Shown here: in pieces, positions 17,232-26,210 of the stretch
How the letters are laid out: each line of letters opens with the position of its first letter
How positions within the stretch are numbered: the stretch's first letter is position 1
Assembly: GCA_032388755.1 (NCBI GenBank)
Contig: CP135593.1
Location: 1,674,001 to 1,738,000, forward strand
DNA from: Neisseria sp. DTU_2020_1000833_1_SI_GRL_NUU_006
Lineage (GTDB): Bacteria; Pseudomonadota; Gammaproteobacteria; Burkholderiales; Neisseriaceae
Reading direction: 5' to 3'
DNA length: 64,000 nt
Position numbers and translations under genes: made by a program
Notes under the pieces: model-generated
What the model was told of the DNA's origin: nothing
Database searches by the model: none
Seen by the model: the letters and a program-made list of their open reading frames with translations, nothing else

Positions 17232-18158
17232 TTAATGCGCTTCGATAAAGGTAGCGACTTGTTCGGAATTGGTCAAAGCGCTGCACACGGCTTCTTTGTT
17301 GATGCGTTTTGCCAAACCTGCCAACACTTTGCCCGGTCCGCATTCGGCGGATTCGGTAATGCCTTCTGCAACGAGTGCGTTGACGGTTTCCGTCCAGCGT
17401 ACAGGGCTGTAAAGCTGGCGGACGAGTGCGTCTTTGATTTTCTCTGCATCGTCGTAAGCGGCAACATCGGCATTATGGATGACGCGGATTTGCGGTTGTT
17501 TGATTTCGACGGTTTGGAGCGCTTCGGCAAGTTTTTCCGCAGCAGGTTTCATCAGGCTGCAATGCGAAGGAACGGATACAGGCAGCGGCAGCGCACGTTT
17601 GGCCCCCGCTTCTTTAGCGGCATTCATGGCGCGCTCGACGGCGGCGGCATTGCCCGCAATCACGACTTGTCCGGGTGAATTGAAGTTGACGGCTTCGACC
17701 ACTTCGCCTTGCGCGGCTTCTGCACAAATGGCTTTAACCTGTTCATCTTCCAAGCCGAGGATCGCCGCCATCGCACCTACGCCTTGCGGTACGGCAGACT
17801 GCATCAGTTCGGCGCGCAGGCGGACGAGTTTGACTGCATCCGCAAAATCCAATGCGCCGGCGGCAACAAGTGCGGTGTATTCGCCGAGACTGTGGCCGGC
17901 AACGACAGCAGGCGTTTTGCCGCCCGCTTCAAGATAGGCACGGTAAACAGCAACGCCGGCGGCCAACATAATAGGCTGCGTATTCACGGTCTGTCCGATG
18001 AGTTCGGCGTCTGTACCGTTAATCATCGCCCACAAATCTTGACCCAATACGGCGGAAGCTTCGTCGAAGGTGTTTTTTACGACCGATTGTCCTGAGAAGC
18101 CGTCCATCATATTGAGGCTTTGCGAACCCTGACCGGGAAAGAAAAATGCAAAAGACAT
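17232..18158 (-). CDS. fabD: Malonyl CoA-acyl carrier protein transacylase
   Basis: Moves malonyl from CoA to ACP for fatty-acid elongation. The 308-residue length fits the family. MSFAFFFPGQGSQ is the N-terminal oxyanion loop, GHSLGEYTALVAAGAL (about 91-106) holds the nucleophilic Ser, VSVPSHCSLMKPA has the catalytic His, and ECGPGKVLAGLAKRI is the C-terminal signature. It is 20 bases downstream of the cold-shock/DUF1294 gene on the same strand and may be read with it. Confidence 0.96.
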   Translation of the reverse strand: MSFAFFFPGQGSQSLNMMDGFSGQSVVKNTFDEASAVLGQDLWAMINGTDAELIGQTVNTQPIMLAAGVAVYRAYLEAGGKTPAVVAGHSLGEYTALVAAGALDFADAVKLVRLRAELMQSAVPQGVGAMAAILGLEDEQVKAICAEAAQGEVVEAVNFNSPGQVVIAGNAAAVERAMNAAKEAGAKRALPLPVSVPSHCSLMKPAAEKLAEALQTVEIKQPQIRVIHNADVAAYDDAEKIKDALVRQLYSPVRWTETVNALVAEGITESAECGPGKVLAGLAKRINKEAVCSALTNSEQVATFIEAH

Positions 18159-18177
18159 GATATTCCTTTGTTTCAGT

Positions 18178-19467
18178 TTAGTTTTTCAGAAAATTCGTCA
18201 GAGGATTATCGGCGTAATGTATCAGCAGGGCATAGGTAATGGCAACATTTATTGCCACTGTCAGCCAGAAAATCTGAACAAAAGGGACTTTCTTGGTTTT
18301 ATGTCGGAACGCGGCGCGCGCAACCAATGCGCCGGGCCAACCGCCCAGCAGGCTGAATGCGTGCAGTTTGTTTTCTGGGATACGGTTTTGGTATTCGTTT
18401 TTACGTCTGATTTTGCGCGCGGACTCCATCGCCGTCTGCTTGTCCTGTTGATAGAGGATGAAGGCGGCGATACTGATAAGGACGTAAATGAAAAACAGTT
18501 TATTGGAAAGTACGGCGACAACGGTCAGGAAAACGACGGCGATGACGCTGTTGATCAGGAGTGCCTGCATATCGATATTGAGCCTGTTGTAGTCGGGTGG
18601 CAATTCGTCAAACAGGAATGCTTCGTCGCCCAGCCGGACAACCTTGACGGCTTGTTGGCGGTTGCCTTCTATCGGGCGGTTGCAGTAGAAACTGACGCGC
18701 TGTCCTGTTTGCGGACGGCAGGTATTGTAATGGTACGCGCTGATGTGGAAGAAAATATTTTGGGATTCGTCGCCGAAACGGATAAAGCCGTAGCCTTTGG
18801 CATCATCCCATGTGGTAATCGTACCGCTCATAACCTGATTGGGCGGCAGCAGATTCTTTTGGGCGGATTTCGGAGCGGGATAACGGGTTTCGGCAACCAA
18901 CGGCTGCTTAATTTTGACTTCAACTTTAGGACCGTGTTCCGGACGGAAAAAGTGTACGGTTTGACCTTGCGCTTTTTGGGCGGACGCAGCGTGTATCGAT
19001 TCAGGCTCGGGTTCGGACTCAGGCGTACTGCGGATAACGGCATTGACCAGCAGCCATTGTCCGTTGGGATGGCGGCGGAGCGTGCCTTCAAGGCGGTCGC
19101 CTGCCCTAGGCGTACGGGTTTGGTCGGCAAGAAACTGTCCCAGCACAAACACCGGCTGCCCTTCATTTGAAACGTCCATTCCATAACCACCATTCTTCGA
19201 CCAATCCCAGTCGGTCAGCGTAATAACCGCGCTGTCATTATTTTTATAACCCGGATTGACGCGCTCGACATCCCTTGCGACGGCGCGGTTGTTTTCCGTT
19301 TCTATTTGAAAGCTGACACGGTGTCCGGTTTCAGGTTCTTGATAATCGGGGTGGAGGGATTGGCGGTTGGCAAAGATGCGTTGCGAAGACTCGTCGCAAA
19401 TAATGGAGCCGCGGCTCATTTCCCCGAACCAATGGGCGATTGTCCCGTAATGTTTATTATGGTTCAT
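18178..19467 (-). CDS. Triple cold-shock-domain protein fused to a DUF1294 membrane domain
   Basis: A 429-residue protein with three OB/cold-shock-like modules. Module 1 (about 1-70) has YGTIAHWFGEMSRGSIICDE and GHRVSFQIE; module 2 (about 75-145) is diverged (ITLTDWDWSKNGGYGMDVS); module 3 (about 215-275) is closest to classic CspA: MSGTITTWDDAKGYGFIRFG, IFFHISAYHY, GQRVSFY. The C-terminal ~135 residues have three to four membrane segments and the DUF1294 signature NKLHAFSLLGGWPGALVARA. CSD plus DUF1294 proteins are known in proteobacteria, usually with one CSD. Nucleic-acid binding is plausible from module 3; the physiological role is unknown. Confidence 0.85.
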   Translation of the reverse strand: MNHNKHYGTIAHWFGEMSRGSIICDESSQRIFANRQSLHPDYQEPETGHRVSFQIETENNRAVARDVERVNPGYKNNDSAVITLTDWDWSKNGGYGMDVSNEGQPVFVLGQFLADQTRTPRAGDRLEGTLRRHPNGQWLLVNAVIRSTPESEPEPESIHAASAQKAQGQTVHFFRPEHGPKVEVKIKQPLVAETRYPAPKSAQKNLLPPNQVMSGTITTWDDAKGYGFIRFGDESQNIFFHISAYHYNTCRPQTGQRVSFYCNRPIEGNRQQAVKVVRLGDEAFLFDELPPDYNRLNIDMQALLINSVIAVVFLTVVAVLSNKLFFIYVLISIAAFILYQQDKQTAMESARKIRRKNEYQNRIPENKLHAFSLLGGWPGALVARAAFRHKTKKVPFVQIFWLTVAINVAITYALLIHYADNPLTNFLKN

Positions 19468-19889
19468 TTTATTTTTATATTAAGGAAAAAATGTATTGGA
19501 TAATCAGTTTTGAAATTATACCAATTTATCATAATCCATGTGGATTTTAACCATAATAAATAAAAGGTCGTCTGAAACGGTGTCGGTTTGAAGCAACTAC
19601 ACGTTTTCAGACGACCTTTTTTGCGTGAAAAGAATTAGGAGGTATCTACAAGCATTGAGTTATGCATTTGAAAAATAAATTGACGCATACAAAAAGCTTT
19701 TCCCCTTCCCTGCTTCAATGTAATCAAATGAAAAACTCCCCTCTTAACCCCCTATCAAAAAACTGACCAAAATCTAAAATAACTTCTTGAAAAATTATAA
19801 AAAACATAAGAGAATGAACATCTTCGCACCCGAAGAAAATCTTTACATTATCCTTTACATTGTCCATAAACGAGCTTAGGGAAAATATC
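19468..19889. other. Divergent intergenic region with a long-loop DUS pair
   Basis: A gap of about 420 bases between the cold-shock gene (leftward) and the surface lipoprotein gene (rightward). It contains one inverted DUS pair (19563-19622, loop about 30 bases), upstream of both genes and so not an obvious terminator. The rest is AT-rich; CATCTTCGCACCCGAAGAAAAT (19819-19840) can form a small hairpin. I see no clear -35/-10 pair. Confidence 0.5.
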
Positions 19890-20720
19890 ATGACATACCT
19901 ATCACGCGCCCTCTCTTTGTCTATCCTCGCAGTCGCACTTGCCGCCTGTGGCAGCAGCGGTGGAGACTCTCCCTCAACCCAAGCAGCAAATAACGCCAAG
20001 CCGCAAACGCCTGCAACCACACCGGCCGCAAATCAATCAGGTGGCAGCAGCGGCGATTCACCTACAACCCAAGCAGCAGACAACACCAAACCGCAAACGC
20101 CTGCAACCCAAGCGCCAACAGACCAGACAGCAGGCAACGCTCCCAAAGAGCCGAAGCTGACGTTGGCAACCATGCCGGATAAAAGTGCCAAGCGGATTTA
20201 CGAACTGCCTTACTCGACAGTTACAGGCATTACGCAAACGAAGCTGAAAGCTAACGGCTACACTGGAGAGGTTACAGATATCCAAATCAGCGGCACCCCG
20301 ACACTTGAGTCAGCCTTGCCTAAAATGGGCAAGGTGGTTTATTACGGCGATGCTTTTAACGAACGAACCGATCCTGTAGAAGGTACTATTGGCTACGGCA
20401 CAAGTCCCGGTTCTTTGGAATACACCATAGATTTCGACGAACGTACCGGCCATGGAAAAATTTCCTCGCTTGAATTGGATTTTGGAGACATCATGCTGAG
20501 ACAGGGCAAGCTCGAAAAAATCAATCTGGACGGACAGGAAGTCATGGGTGTACGAAGCAATGTCGATGTTGCCAGGTCGGGCAATCCTGATAATCCGGAA
20601 TATGCTCCGGCAGGTAATTACGAACTGGGCGTCTTTGGTCCGAATGCCGACTCGATTGCAGGAAAACTCAAAAATTCGGCCTTCGATATCGGTTTCGGCG
20701 GTACGCGGGACGGTAAATAA
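19890..20720 (+). CDS. Surface lipoprotein of the TbpB-like beta-barrel (Slam-dependent) type
   Basis: A 276-residue lipoprotein. The signal peptide ends in the lipobox LAAC (Cys near residue 20). Residues about 21-88 are a linker rich in Ser, Gln, Pro and Thr with two tandem copies of SGDSPTTQAADNTKPQTPAT-type sequence. The C-terminal part (about 150-276) has alternating strands and ends with GNYELGVFGPNADSIAGKLK and IGFGGTRDGK, the pattern seen in the eight-stranded barrels of NHBA, factor H-binding protein and TbpB relatives. Surface display through Slam is inferred from that family. ATG follows TTAGGGA; a TTG ten codons upstream is less likely. Confidence 0.82.
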   Translation: MTYLSRALSLSILAVALAACGSSGGDSPSTQAANNAKPQTPATTPAANQSGGSSGDSPTTQAADNTKPQTPATQAPTDQTAGNAPKEPKLTLATMPDKSAKRIYELPYSTVTGITQTKLKANGYTGEVTDIQISGTPTLESALPKMGKVVYYGDAFNERTDPVEGTIGYGTSPGSLEYTIDFDERTGHGKISSLELDFGDIMLRQGKLEKINLDGQEVMGVRSNVDVARSGNPDNPEYAPAGNYELGVFGPNADSIAGKLKNSAFDIGFGGTRDGK

Positions 20721-20814
20721 ATACCCTGTACGAGGCAGAAAAATCATACGGTAAATGCCATCTGTGTCTGATCGAACAGCGCATTTTTTGGACTTTCATA
20801 AGGTCTGAATGATG

Positions 20815-20861
20815 AAAGGTCGTCTGAAAACCCAAAGCATCAGGTTTTCAGACGACCTTTC
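20815..20861. terminator. Inverted DUS pair after the surface lipoprotein gene
   Basis: GAAAGGTCGTCTGAAAACC ... GGTTTTCAGACGACCTTTC, stem of about 19 bp, some 95 bases after the stop codon. Confidence 0.75.
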
Positions 20862-20919
20862 ATGTTTTAAGCGGATATAGGGCTGATCATCTTCTTTTGA
20901 TATGACACTTGCCGTCTGC

Positions 20920-21017
20920 CTTCCCACACAGGCAGGAATTCATCGGTAAGCTCAAGAAATCTTTGTTTGAAAAGAAATTGCTGCAATTCAAAATTGGATT
21001 CCCGCCTGCGCGGGAAT
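20920..21017. repeat. NIME-like mosaic repeat (dRS3-RS-dRS3)
   Basis: A diverged dRS3 (CTTCCCACACAGGCAGGAAT) and a perfect one (ATTCCCGCCTGCGCGGGAAT, 20998-21017) flank about 58 bases that resemble the inner sequence of the other two mosaics in this window. Confidence 0.7.
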
Positions 21018-21068
21018 AACGACATGGATAACCCCTGCTTGAATTCACTATACGGACACGCATCCATC

Positions 21069-21113
21069 AAAAAGGTCGTCTGAAACCGCACCGGCGCAGT
21101 TTCAGACGACCTT
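21069..21113. terminator. Inverted DUS pair between the lipoprotein gene and fabH
   Basis: AAAAAGGTCGTCTGAAAC ... GTTTCAGACGACCTT immediately followed by a Correia element. It may end transcripts coming from fabH on the leftward strand. Confidence 0.65.
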
Positions 21114-21114
21114 C

Positions 21115-21221
21115 TATAGTGGATTAAATTTAAATCAGGACAAGGCGACGAAGCCGCAGACAGTACAAATAGTACGGCAAGGCGAGGCAACGCCGTACTG
21201 GTTTAAATTTAATCCACTATA
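21115..21221. repeat. Correia repeat enclosed element, 107 bp
   Basis: Begins TATAGTGGATTAAATTTAAA and ends with the complement TTTAAATTTAATCCACTATA; the core contains GGCGACGAAGCCGCAGACAG and GGCGAGGCAACGCCGTAC. It is the short (internally deleted) CREE class and sits 20 bases past the fabH stop. Confidence 0.93.
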
Positions 21222-21241
21222 AGTTTGAAACAAACAAAAAA

Positions 21242-22204
21242 TCAATATTTCACCAACACCGCGCCCCACGCGAAGCCGCCGCCTATGCCTTCGAGCAGCA
21301 GGTTTTGTCCGCGCTTGATTTGACCGTTTTGAATGCCGACATCAAGCGCGAGCGGGATGGAAGCGGCGGATGTGTTGCCGTGTTCCTGTACGGTCAGGAT
21401 GACTTTTTCCATGTCCAGACCCAAGTGTTTGGCGGTGGAGTCGATGATGCGTTTATTGGCTTGGTGCGGCACGAGCCAGTCGATTTGATCGGGGGTATAA
21501 CCTGCCTCGCTGATGACTTCGTCGGCGATTTTTGCGAGCATTTTGACTGCGAATTTGAACACGCCCGGTCCGTCCATCGTAATGTAGGGCGAGCCGCAAA
21601 CTTGTCCGTTGGCGATTTGACCGGGCACGTTGAGCAGGTCGAGGTAGTTGCCGTCGGCTTTGAGTTTGCTGTGGATGATGCCCGCTTCGTCGGATGCGCC
21701 CAACACTACTGCGCCTGCGCCGTCACCGAACAAAACGCAGGTCGTGCGGTCGTTCCAATTCACGATGCGGCTGAACGTTTCTGCGCCGATGACCAAAGCC
21801 TTTTTCGCCATACCGCTTTTGATGTAGGCGTTGGCGGTGGACAGGGCGTACATAAAGCCCGCGCAGACAGCCTGTACATCAAATGCAGGGCAGCCGTTTG
21901 CTATGCCGAGCTTTTGCTGGACGATGGTCGCGGTGGACGGGAACTGCATATCGGGGGTAGCAGTCGCCACGATAATCAAATCGATTTCATCGGCAGCGAC
22001 ACCGGCAGCAACCAGCGCGCGGCGCGATGCTTCGGCGGCAAGGTCGCTGGTTTTTTCGCCTTCGTCTGCAATATGGCGAAACTTGATGCCGGTACGGGCG
22101 GTAATCCACTCGTCGGACGTATCGACTTTTTTCGCCAAATCGTCGTTGCTGACGCGGTTGGCGGGAAGATAGCTGCCGGTACCTAAAATTTTGGCGTATT
22201 GCAT
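21242..22204 (-). CDS. fabH: 3-oxoacyl-[acyl-carrier-protein] synthase III
   Basis: Condenses acetyl-CoA with malonyl-ACP to start fatty-acid synthesis. The 320-residue enzyme begins [16 protein letters not shown]; the catalytic Cys is residue 114 in [13 protein letters not shown], with His in [12 protein letters not shown] and Asn in [10 protein letters not shown]; it ends [14 protein letters not shown] chose the ATG that gives this standard N-terminus; a frame extension of 45 residues upstream has no family match. A 107-bp Correia element follows the gene. plsX, its frequent neighbour in proteobacteria, is 32 kb away. Confidence 0.96.
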   Translation of the reverse strand: MQYAKILGTGSYLPANRVSNDDLAKKVDTSDEWITARTGIKFRHIADEGEKTSDLAAEASRRALVAAGVAADEIDLIIVATATPDMQFPSTATIVQQKLGIANGCPAFDVQAVCAGFMYALSTANAYIKSGMAKKALVIGAETFSRIVNWNDRTTCVLFGDGAGAVVLGASDEAGIIHSKLKADGNYLDLLNVPGQIANGQVCGSPYITMDGPGVFKFAVKMLAKIADEVISEAGYTPDQIDWLVPHQANKRIIDSTAKHLGLDMEKVILTVQEHGNTSAASIPLALDVGIQNGQIKRGQNLLLEGIGGGFAWGAVLVKY

Positions 22205-22403
22205 GTGAAGGCCTTTGAGCGTTGATTCGGATAGTCGGCTATTGTAAGCGAAAACGGATGAATTGCCCAACGCCGCGAAGGCGTAAAACAGGTAAAGCGG
22301 GCAATGGCTTGAAAAACAAATATAAGCATATGATTTCAATAAAATTTACTTTTCAAACCATCTAGGGATTTACGCTTCCCATCCCGTTTTCAGACGACCT
22401 CGG

Positions 22404-23129
22404 TTACACAAAATCCCCCCAAAGCGTCTGCATCGCCGCAATCGCCGCCAGAGAAGCGGTTTCCGTCCGCAACACCCGCTTGCCCAGCGTTACCGACTGG
22501 AATCCCGCCTCAAACGCCAACCGCTCCTCCTCGTCCGTCCAGCCGCCTTCCGGCCCCACCATAAAAATCAGATCGTCTGAAAACGGCTTGACGGTACGCA
22601 AACTCTGGGCGCGGTTCAAACTCATCAACAGCTTGGTCGTTTCAGACGACATCTGTTTCAAAGCCTCGCGGTAAGGCAGCAGCGGGCGTACCTCCGGCAC
22701 AATATTCCTGCCGCTTTGTTCGCAGGCAGACACCACAATTTCCTGCCAACGCGCCACCCGTTTGTCCGCCCGCTCGCCGCTCAGGCGCACGACGCAGCGT
22801 TCGCTGATCACCGGCTGAATCGCGACTACGCCCAGTTCCACGCTTTTCTGCAAAGTAAAATCCATACGTTCGCCACTCGATACCGACTGCACCAGCGTGA
22901 TTTTCAGCGGCGACTCGTTGTCCTTCTCCTCCTCGCGCAACACTTCCGCACAGGCGCGGCGTTTCTCAAAAACATCCAAGCGCGCGGGATACGCCTTGCC
23001 ATTGCCGTTAAACAAAACGACCTCCTCCCCGCAGCGCACGCGCAAAACATTCAAATGACGCACAACATTATCAGGCAGTTCAACGACTTGCCCCGCATAT
23101 AAATCATCAGGCAGATAAAATCTGGACAT
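22404..23129 (-). CDS. rsmE: 16S rRNA (uracil1498-N3)-methyltransferase RsmE
   Basis: Methylates U1498 of 16S rRNA using S-adenosylmethionine. The 241-residue protein has an N-terminal PUA-like part (VRHLNVLRVRCGEEVVLFNG) and a C-terminal SPOUT knot with VQSVSSGERMDFTLQKSVEL, SERCVVRLSGER, MVGPEGGWTDEEE and TLGKRVLRTETASLAAI, the SAM-binding loops of the family. It faces away from the inositol-phosphatase gene with a gap of only 75 bases that must hold both promoters. Confidence 0.95.
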   Translation of the reverse strand: MSRFYLPDDLYAGQVVELPDNVVRHLNVLRVRCGEEVVLFNGNGKAYPARLDVFEKRRACAEVLREEEKDNESPLKITLVQSVSSGERMDFTLQKSVELGVVAIQPVISERCVVRLSGERADKRVARWQEIVVSACEQSGRNIVPEVRPLLPYREALKQMSSETTKLLMSLNRAQSLRTVKPFSDDLIFMVGPEGGWTDEEERLAFEAGFQSVTLGKRVLRTETASLAAIAAMQTLWGDFV

Positions 23130-23204
23130 GGTTCTTCAAGTGAAAACGGATATAATAACGCGATTATACGATTTCGCACCCCAACCGCAAAAACAGGACA
23201 AAAA

Positions 23205-23999
23205 GTGTTACACCGATTGCAAAAAGTCGTCCGGCACATCGCGCAAACCGAAGTCATGCCGCGCTTCCTGAATACCCCGTCGCACCGCAAAGAAGACGGC
23301 TCCATGCTCAGCGAAGCCGACCTTGCCGCCCAAACCGCCTTCGCCGCCGCCCTGCCCTTGTTGATCGACAGCCCCATGCTCGGCGAAGAAATGAGCGTAC
23401 AAGAACAAACCACCCTTTGGAAACTGCACGCGCATACCGACGGGCTGTGGGTCGTCGACCCCATAGACGGCACCAACAACTTCGTCAACGGACTGCCTCA
23501 TTTCGCCGTTTCCGTCGCCTTCGTCAAAAACGGCCGCGCCGAACTCGGCATCATCTATAACCCCGTCAGCGGCGAATGTTTCTACGCCGAACGCGGCAAA
23601 GGCGCATACCTCAACGGCACACCACTGCCCCTGCGCACCGTCGATAAAAAACTCAGCGAAGCCATCGCAGGCGTCGAAATCAAATACCTGCGCTCCGGCA
23701 AACTCACCAGCCGCATGAGCACGCTCGCCCCCTTCGGCACCATCCGCAGCATGGGCAGCAGCACACTCGACTGGTGCTACCTCGCCAGCGGACGCTACGA
23801 CGTTTACGTCCACGGCGGGCAAAAACTGTGGGACTACGCCGCCGGCGCGCTGATTTTCGAAGAAGCAGGCGGCAACCTGTCCACTTTGGAAGGCGACGAC
23901 TTTTGGAGCGGCGAACACGTTTTCAAACGTTCCGTCATCGCCGCCCTGCAACCCGCCCTGTTCGAGCGGTGGGAAAAATGGATACGGGAGAACCAATAA
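23205..23999 (+). CDS. Inositol monophosphatase family protein (SuhB/CysQ-like)
   Basis: A Mg-dependent, Li-sensitive-type phosphatase of 264 residues. The metal-binding motifs are LGEEMS (Glu near residue 65), WVVDPIDGTNNFVNGLPHF (about 85-103) and KLWDYAAGALIFEEAGG (about 206-222). Substrate cannot be read from sequence: inositol-1-phosphate, PAP or another sugar phosphate are possible, and SuhB homologues also act on rRNA transcription. The likely start is GTG, with CAGGAC seven bases upstream; there is no ATG near this position in frame. Confidence 0.88.
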   Translation: MLHRLQKVVRHIAQTEVMPRFLNTPSHRKEDGSMLSEADLAAQTAFAAALPLLIDSPMLGEEMSVQEQTTLWKLHAHTDGLWVVDPIDGTNNFVNGLPHFAVSVAFVKNGRAELGIIYNPVSGECFYAERGKGAYLNGTPLPLRTVDKKLSEAIAGVEIKYLRSGKLTSRMSTLAPFGTIRSMGSSTLDWCYLASGRYDVYVHGGQKLWDYAAGALIFEEAGGNLSTLEGDDFWSGEHVFKRSVIAALQPALFERWEKWIRENQ

Positions 24000-24140
24000 A
24001 CAGGACAACCCGTCTATCCGTACATTCGGTACATTCAAATCAAGAGTACCCTTCCCGTCATCCCTGCTTTACATCTTAAATAGCGGCAATCGGGATACCC
24101 TTCTGCTCATCTTGTATATTCGTTTCCTATGTCGCCATGC

Positions 24141-24180
24141 AAAAAGGTCGTCTGAAAATAGTTTTTCAGACGACCTTTGT
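24141..24180. terminator. Inverted DUS pair between the phosphatase gene and purH
   Basis: AAAAAGGTCGTCTGAAAA-TAG-TTTTTCAGACGACCTTTG: a tight hairpin between two convergent genes. Confidence 0.85.
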
Positions 24181-24201
24181 TCACATTATTTATTTCCCGA
24201 A

Positions 24202-25782
24202 TCAATGCCTAAAATGGCGAACACCCGTTACCACCATGGCGATGCCGTGTTCGTCCGCCGCATCGAAGACTTCCTGATCGCGCATCGAGCCTGCGGGGTG
24301 GATGATGGCTTTGATGCCCTGTTCGGCAATCACGTCCACGCCGTCGCGGAACGGGAAGAAGGCATCGGAGGCAGCGCATGCGCCGTTTAAGTCCAAACCT
24401 GCGTCCTGCGCTTTGCGGGCAGCGATGCGGGTGCTGTCCACGCGGCTCATTTGGCCTGCGCCGATGCCGTAGGTTTGACCGCCTTTGCCGAACACGATGG
24501 CGTTGGATTTGACGTATTTGGCGACGTTCCAAACGAACAGCAAATCGTTCCATTCCTGCTCGGTCGGTTGGCGTTTGGAGACGACTTTCAAATCGGCGCG
24601 GCTGATGCGGTGGATGTCGGGCGTTTGTACCAACAGCCCGCCACCGACGCGTTTGAGTTCGAAGCGGTTCGCGCCTGCCTCAAACGGCACTTCCAACACA
24701 CGCACGTTTTTCTTGGCGGCGGCGATTTCGAGGGCTTCGGCGGTGAACTTCGGCGCCATCAAGACTTCCATAAATTGGTTGTCGGTAATTTGTTTGACGG
24801 TTTCGCCGTCCACTTCGCGGTTGAAGGCGATGATGCCGCCGAACGCGCTGGTGGTGTCGGTGGCGTAGGCGAGTTTGTAGGCGGTCAATGTATCGGCTGC
24901 AACGGCGACGCCGCACGGATTGGCGTGTTTCACAATCACGCAGGCGGGCGCGTCGAAGGATTTGACGGCTTCCCAAGCGGCATCGGCATCGGCGATGTTG
25001 TTGTACGACAATTCTTTGCCTTGGAGCTGTTTGTAGGCGGCGAGGCTGCCTGCGGCGGGGTACACATCGCGGTAGAACGCAGCGCGTTGGTGCGGGTTTT
25101 CGCCGTAGCGCATGTCTTGCACTTTAATCCAGCTTTGGTTGAACTGGCTTGGGAATTCGCCGATTTCGGGCGTGCCGCTCAAGACGTCGTCTGAAAGCGA
25201 GGTTAAATAGTTGGAAATCATGCCGTCGTATTGGGCAGTGTGGCTGAACGCTTTGCGCGACAGGTTGAAGCGGGTTTTGTCGCTCAACGCGCCGCCGTTG
25301 GCTTCCATTTCGGCGGCGATGGCGGGGAAGTCGGCGGTGTCGGTAACGATGGCGACGTGTTTCCAGTTTTTCGCGGCGGAGCGCACCATGGTAGGGCCGC
25401 CGATGTCGATGTTTTCAATCGCGTCTTCCAGCGTGCAGTTTGGTTTGGCGATGGTGGCGGCGAAGGGGTAAAGGTTAACGCAAACGAGGTCGATGTTGCC
25501 GATGCCGTGCTCTTCCATCTTGGCGACGTGTTCGCCCAAATCGCGCCGCCCCAAAATACCGCCGTGGATTTTCGGATGCAGCGTTTTCACGCGGCCGTCG
25601 AGCATTTCGGGAAAACCGGTGTAGTCGGCGACTTCAATCACGGGAACGCCCGCATCGGCAAGCAGCTTTGCCGTGCCGCCGGTAGAGAGGATTTCGACAC
25701 CGAGTTTGTGCAGGGTTTGGGCAAATTCGACTGCGCCTGTCTTGTCGGACAGGCTGATCAGGGCGCGTTTGATGGAAGGCAT
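24202..25782 (-). CDS. purH: Bifunctional AICAR formyltransferase / IMP cyclohydrolase
   Basis: Carries out the last two steps of purine synthesis to IMP. The 526-residue protein has the IMP cyclohydrolase domain first ([53 protein letters not shown]) and the formyltransferase domain after about residue 200 ([26 protein letters not shown] with the Lys-His pair, [15 protein letters not shown]). It ends [17 protein letters not shown] lies 26 bases upstream of the start codon and may carry or influence its promoter. Confidence 0.97.
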   Translation of the reverse strand: MPSIKRALISLSDKTGAVEFAQTLHKLGVEILSTGGTAKLLADAGVPVIEVADYTGFPEMLDGRVKTLHPKIHGGILGRRDLGEHVAKMEEHGIGNIDLVCVNLYPFAATIAKPNCTLEDAIENIDIGGPTMVRSAAKNWKHVAIVTDTADFPAIAAEMEANGGALSDKTRFNLSRKAFSHTAQYDGMISNYLTSLSDDVLSGTPEIGEFPSQFNQSWIKVQDMRYGENPHQRAAFYRDVYPAAGSLAAYKQLQGKELSYNNIADADAAWEAVKSFDAPACVIVKHANPCGVAVAADTLTAYKLAYATDTTSAFGGIIAFNREVDGETVKQITDNQFMEVLMAPKFTAEALEIAAAKKNVRVLEVPFEAGANRFELKRVGGGLLVQTPDIHRISRADLKVVSKRQPTEQEWNDLLFVWNVAKYVKSNAIVFGKGGQTYGIGAGQMSRVDSTRIAARKAQDAGLDLNGACAASDAFFPFRDGVDVIAEQGIKAIIHPAGSMRDQEVFDAADEHGIAMVVTGVRHFRH

Positions 25783-25808
25783 AAGGATTCCTTTTAAACA
25801 GAGATTTA

Positions 25809-25915
25809 TATAGTGGATTAACTTTAAACCAGTACGGCGTTGCCTCGCCTTGCCGTACTATCTGTACTGTCTGCGGCTTCGTCGCCTTGTCCTGATTTAA
25901 ATTTAATCCACTATA
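25809..25915. repeat. Correia repeat enclosed element, 107 bp, upstream of purH
   Basis: TATAGTGGATTAACTTTAAA ... TTTAAATTTAATCCACTATA with the short core. One end is only 26 bases from the purH start, so it replaces much of the 5' region of that gene. Confidence 0.93.
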
Positions 25916-26007
25916 ACTGGAAACAAACACTTTCAGGGGCGGTATTATCCCCTAGTTTCGGCTTTTTAGCAGCAGTTTTCTGGAAAAATTGTTGACAATT
26001 TTTCGAT

Positions 26008-26055
26008 AAAAAAGGTCGTCTGAAAACCGTGTTCATAAGTTTTCAGACGACTTTC
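26008..26055. terminator. Inverted DUS pair upstream of the lipoprotein operon
   Basis: AAAAAAGGTCGTCTGAAAAC ... GTTTTCAGACGACTTTC between the purH 5' region and the lipoprotein operon. The right copy has GACTT instead of GACCT. Confidence 0.6.
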
Positions 26056-26111
26056 GCATATCCAACTACTTAACATTTTTAAATATTTTTAAAATTTCAT
26101 ACAGTTAAATC

Positions 26112-26140
26112 TTGCATATATTAACAAACAGCCATAGAAT
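26112..26140 (+). promoter_or_regulatory. Putative sigma-70 promoter of the CsgG-like lipoprotein operon
   Basis: TTGCAT and TAGAAT are separated by 17 bases, about 70 bases before the first start codon, in an AT-rich stretch. The -10 box differs from consensus at one position. Confidence 0.5.
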
Positions 26141-26210
26141 GCAAAATCGGTCGGATTGCATAATCTACCCTACAAAGTCCAAATTCCGAGTTACCCAGGA
26201 GTAATCAAAT

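Noticed and set aside
17095..17343. Possible short gene after fabD
   Set aside because: Overlaps the fabD 3' end and its terminator; no homology seen.
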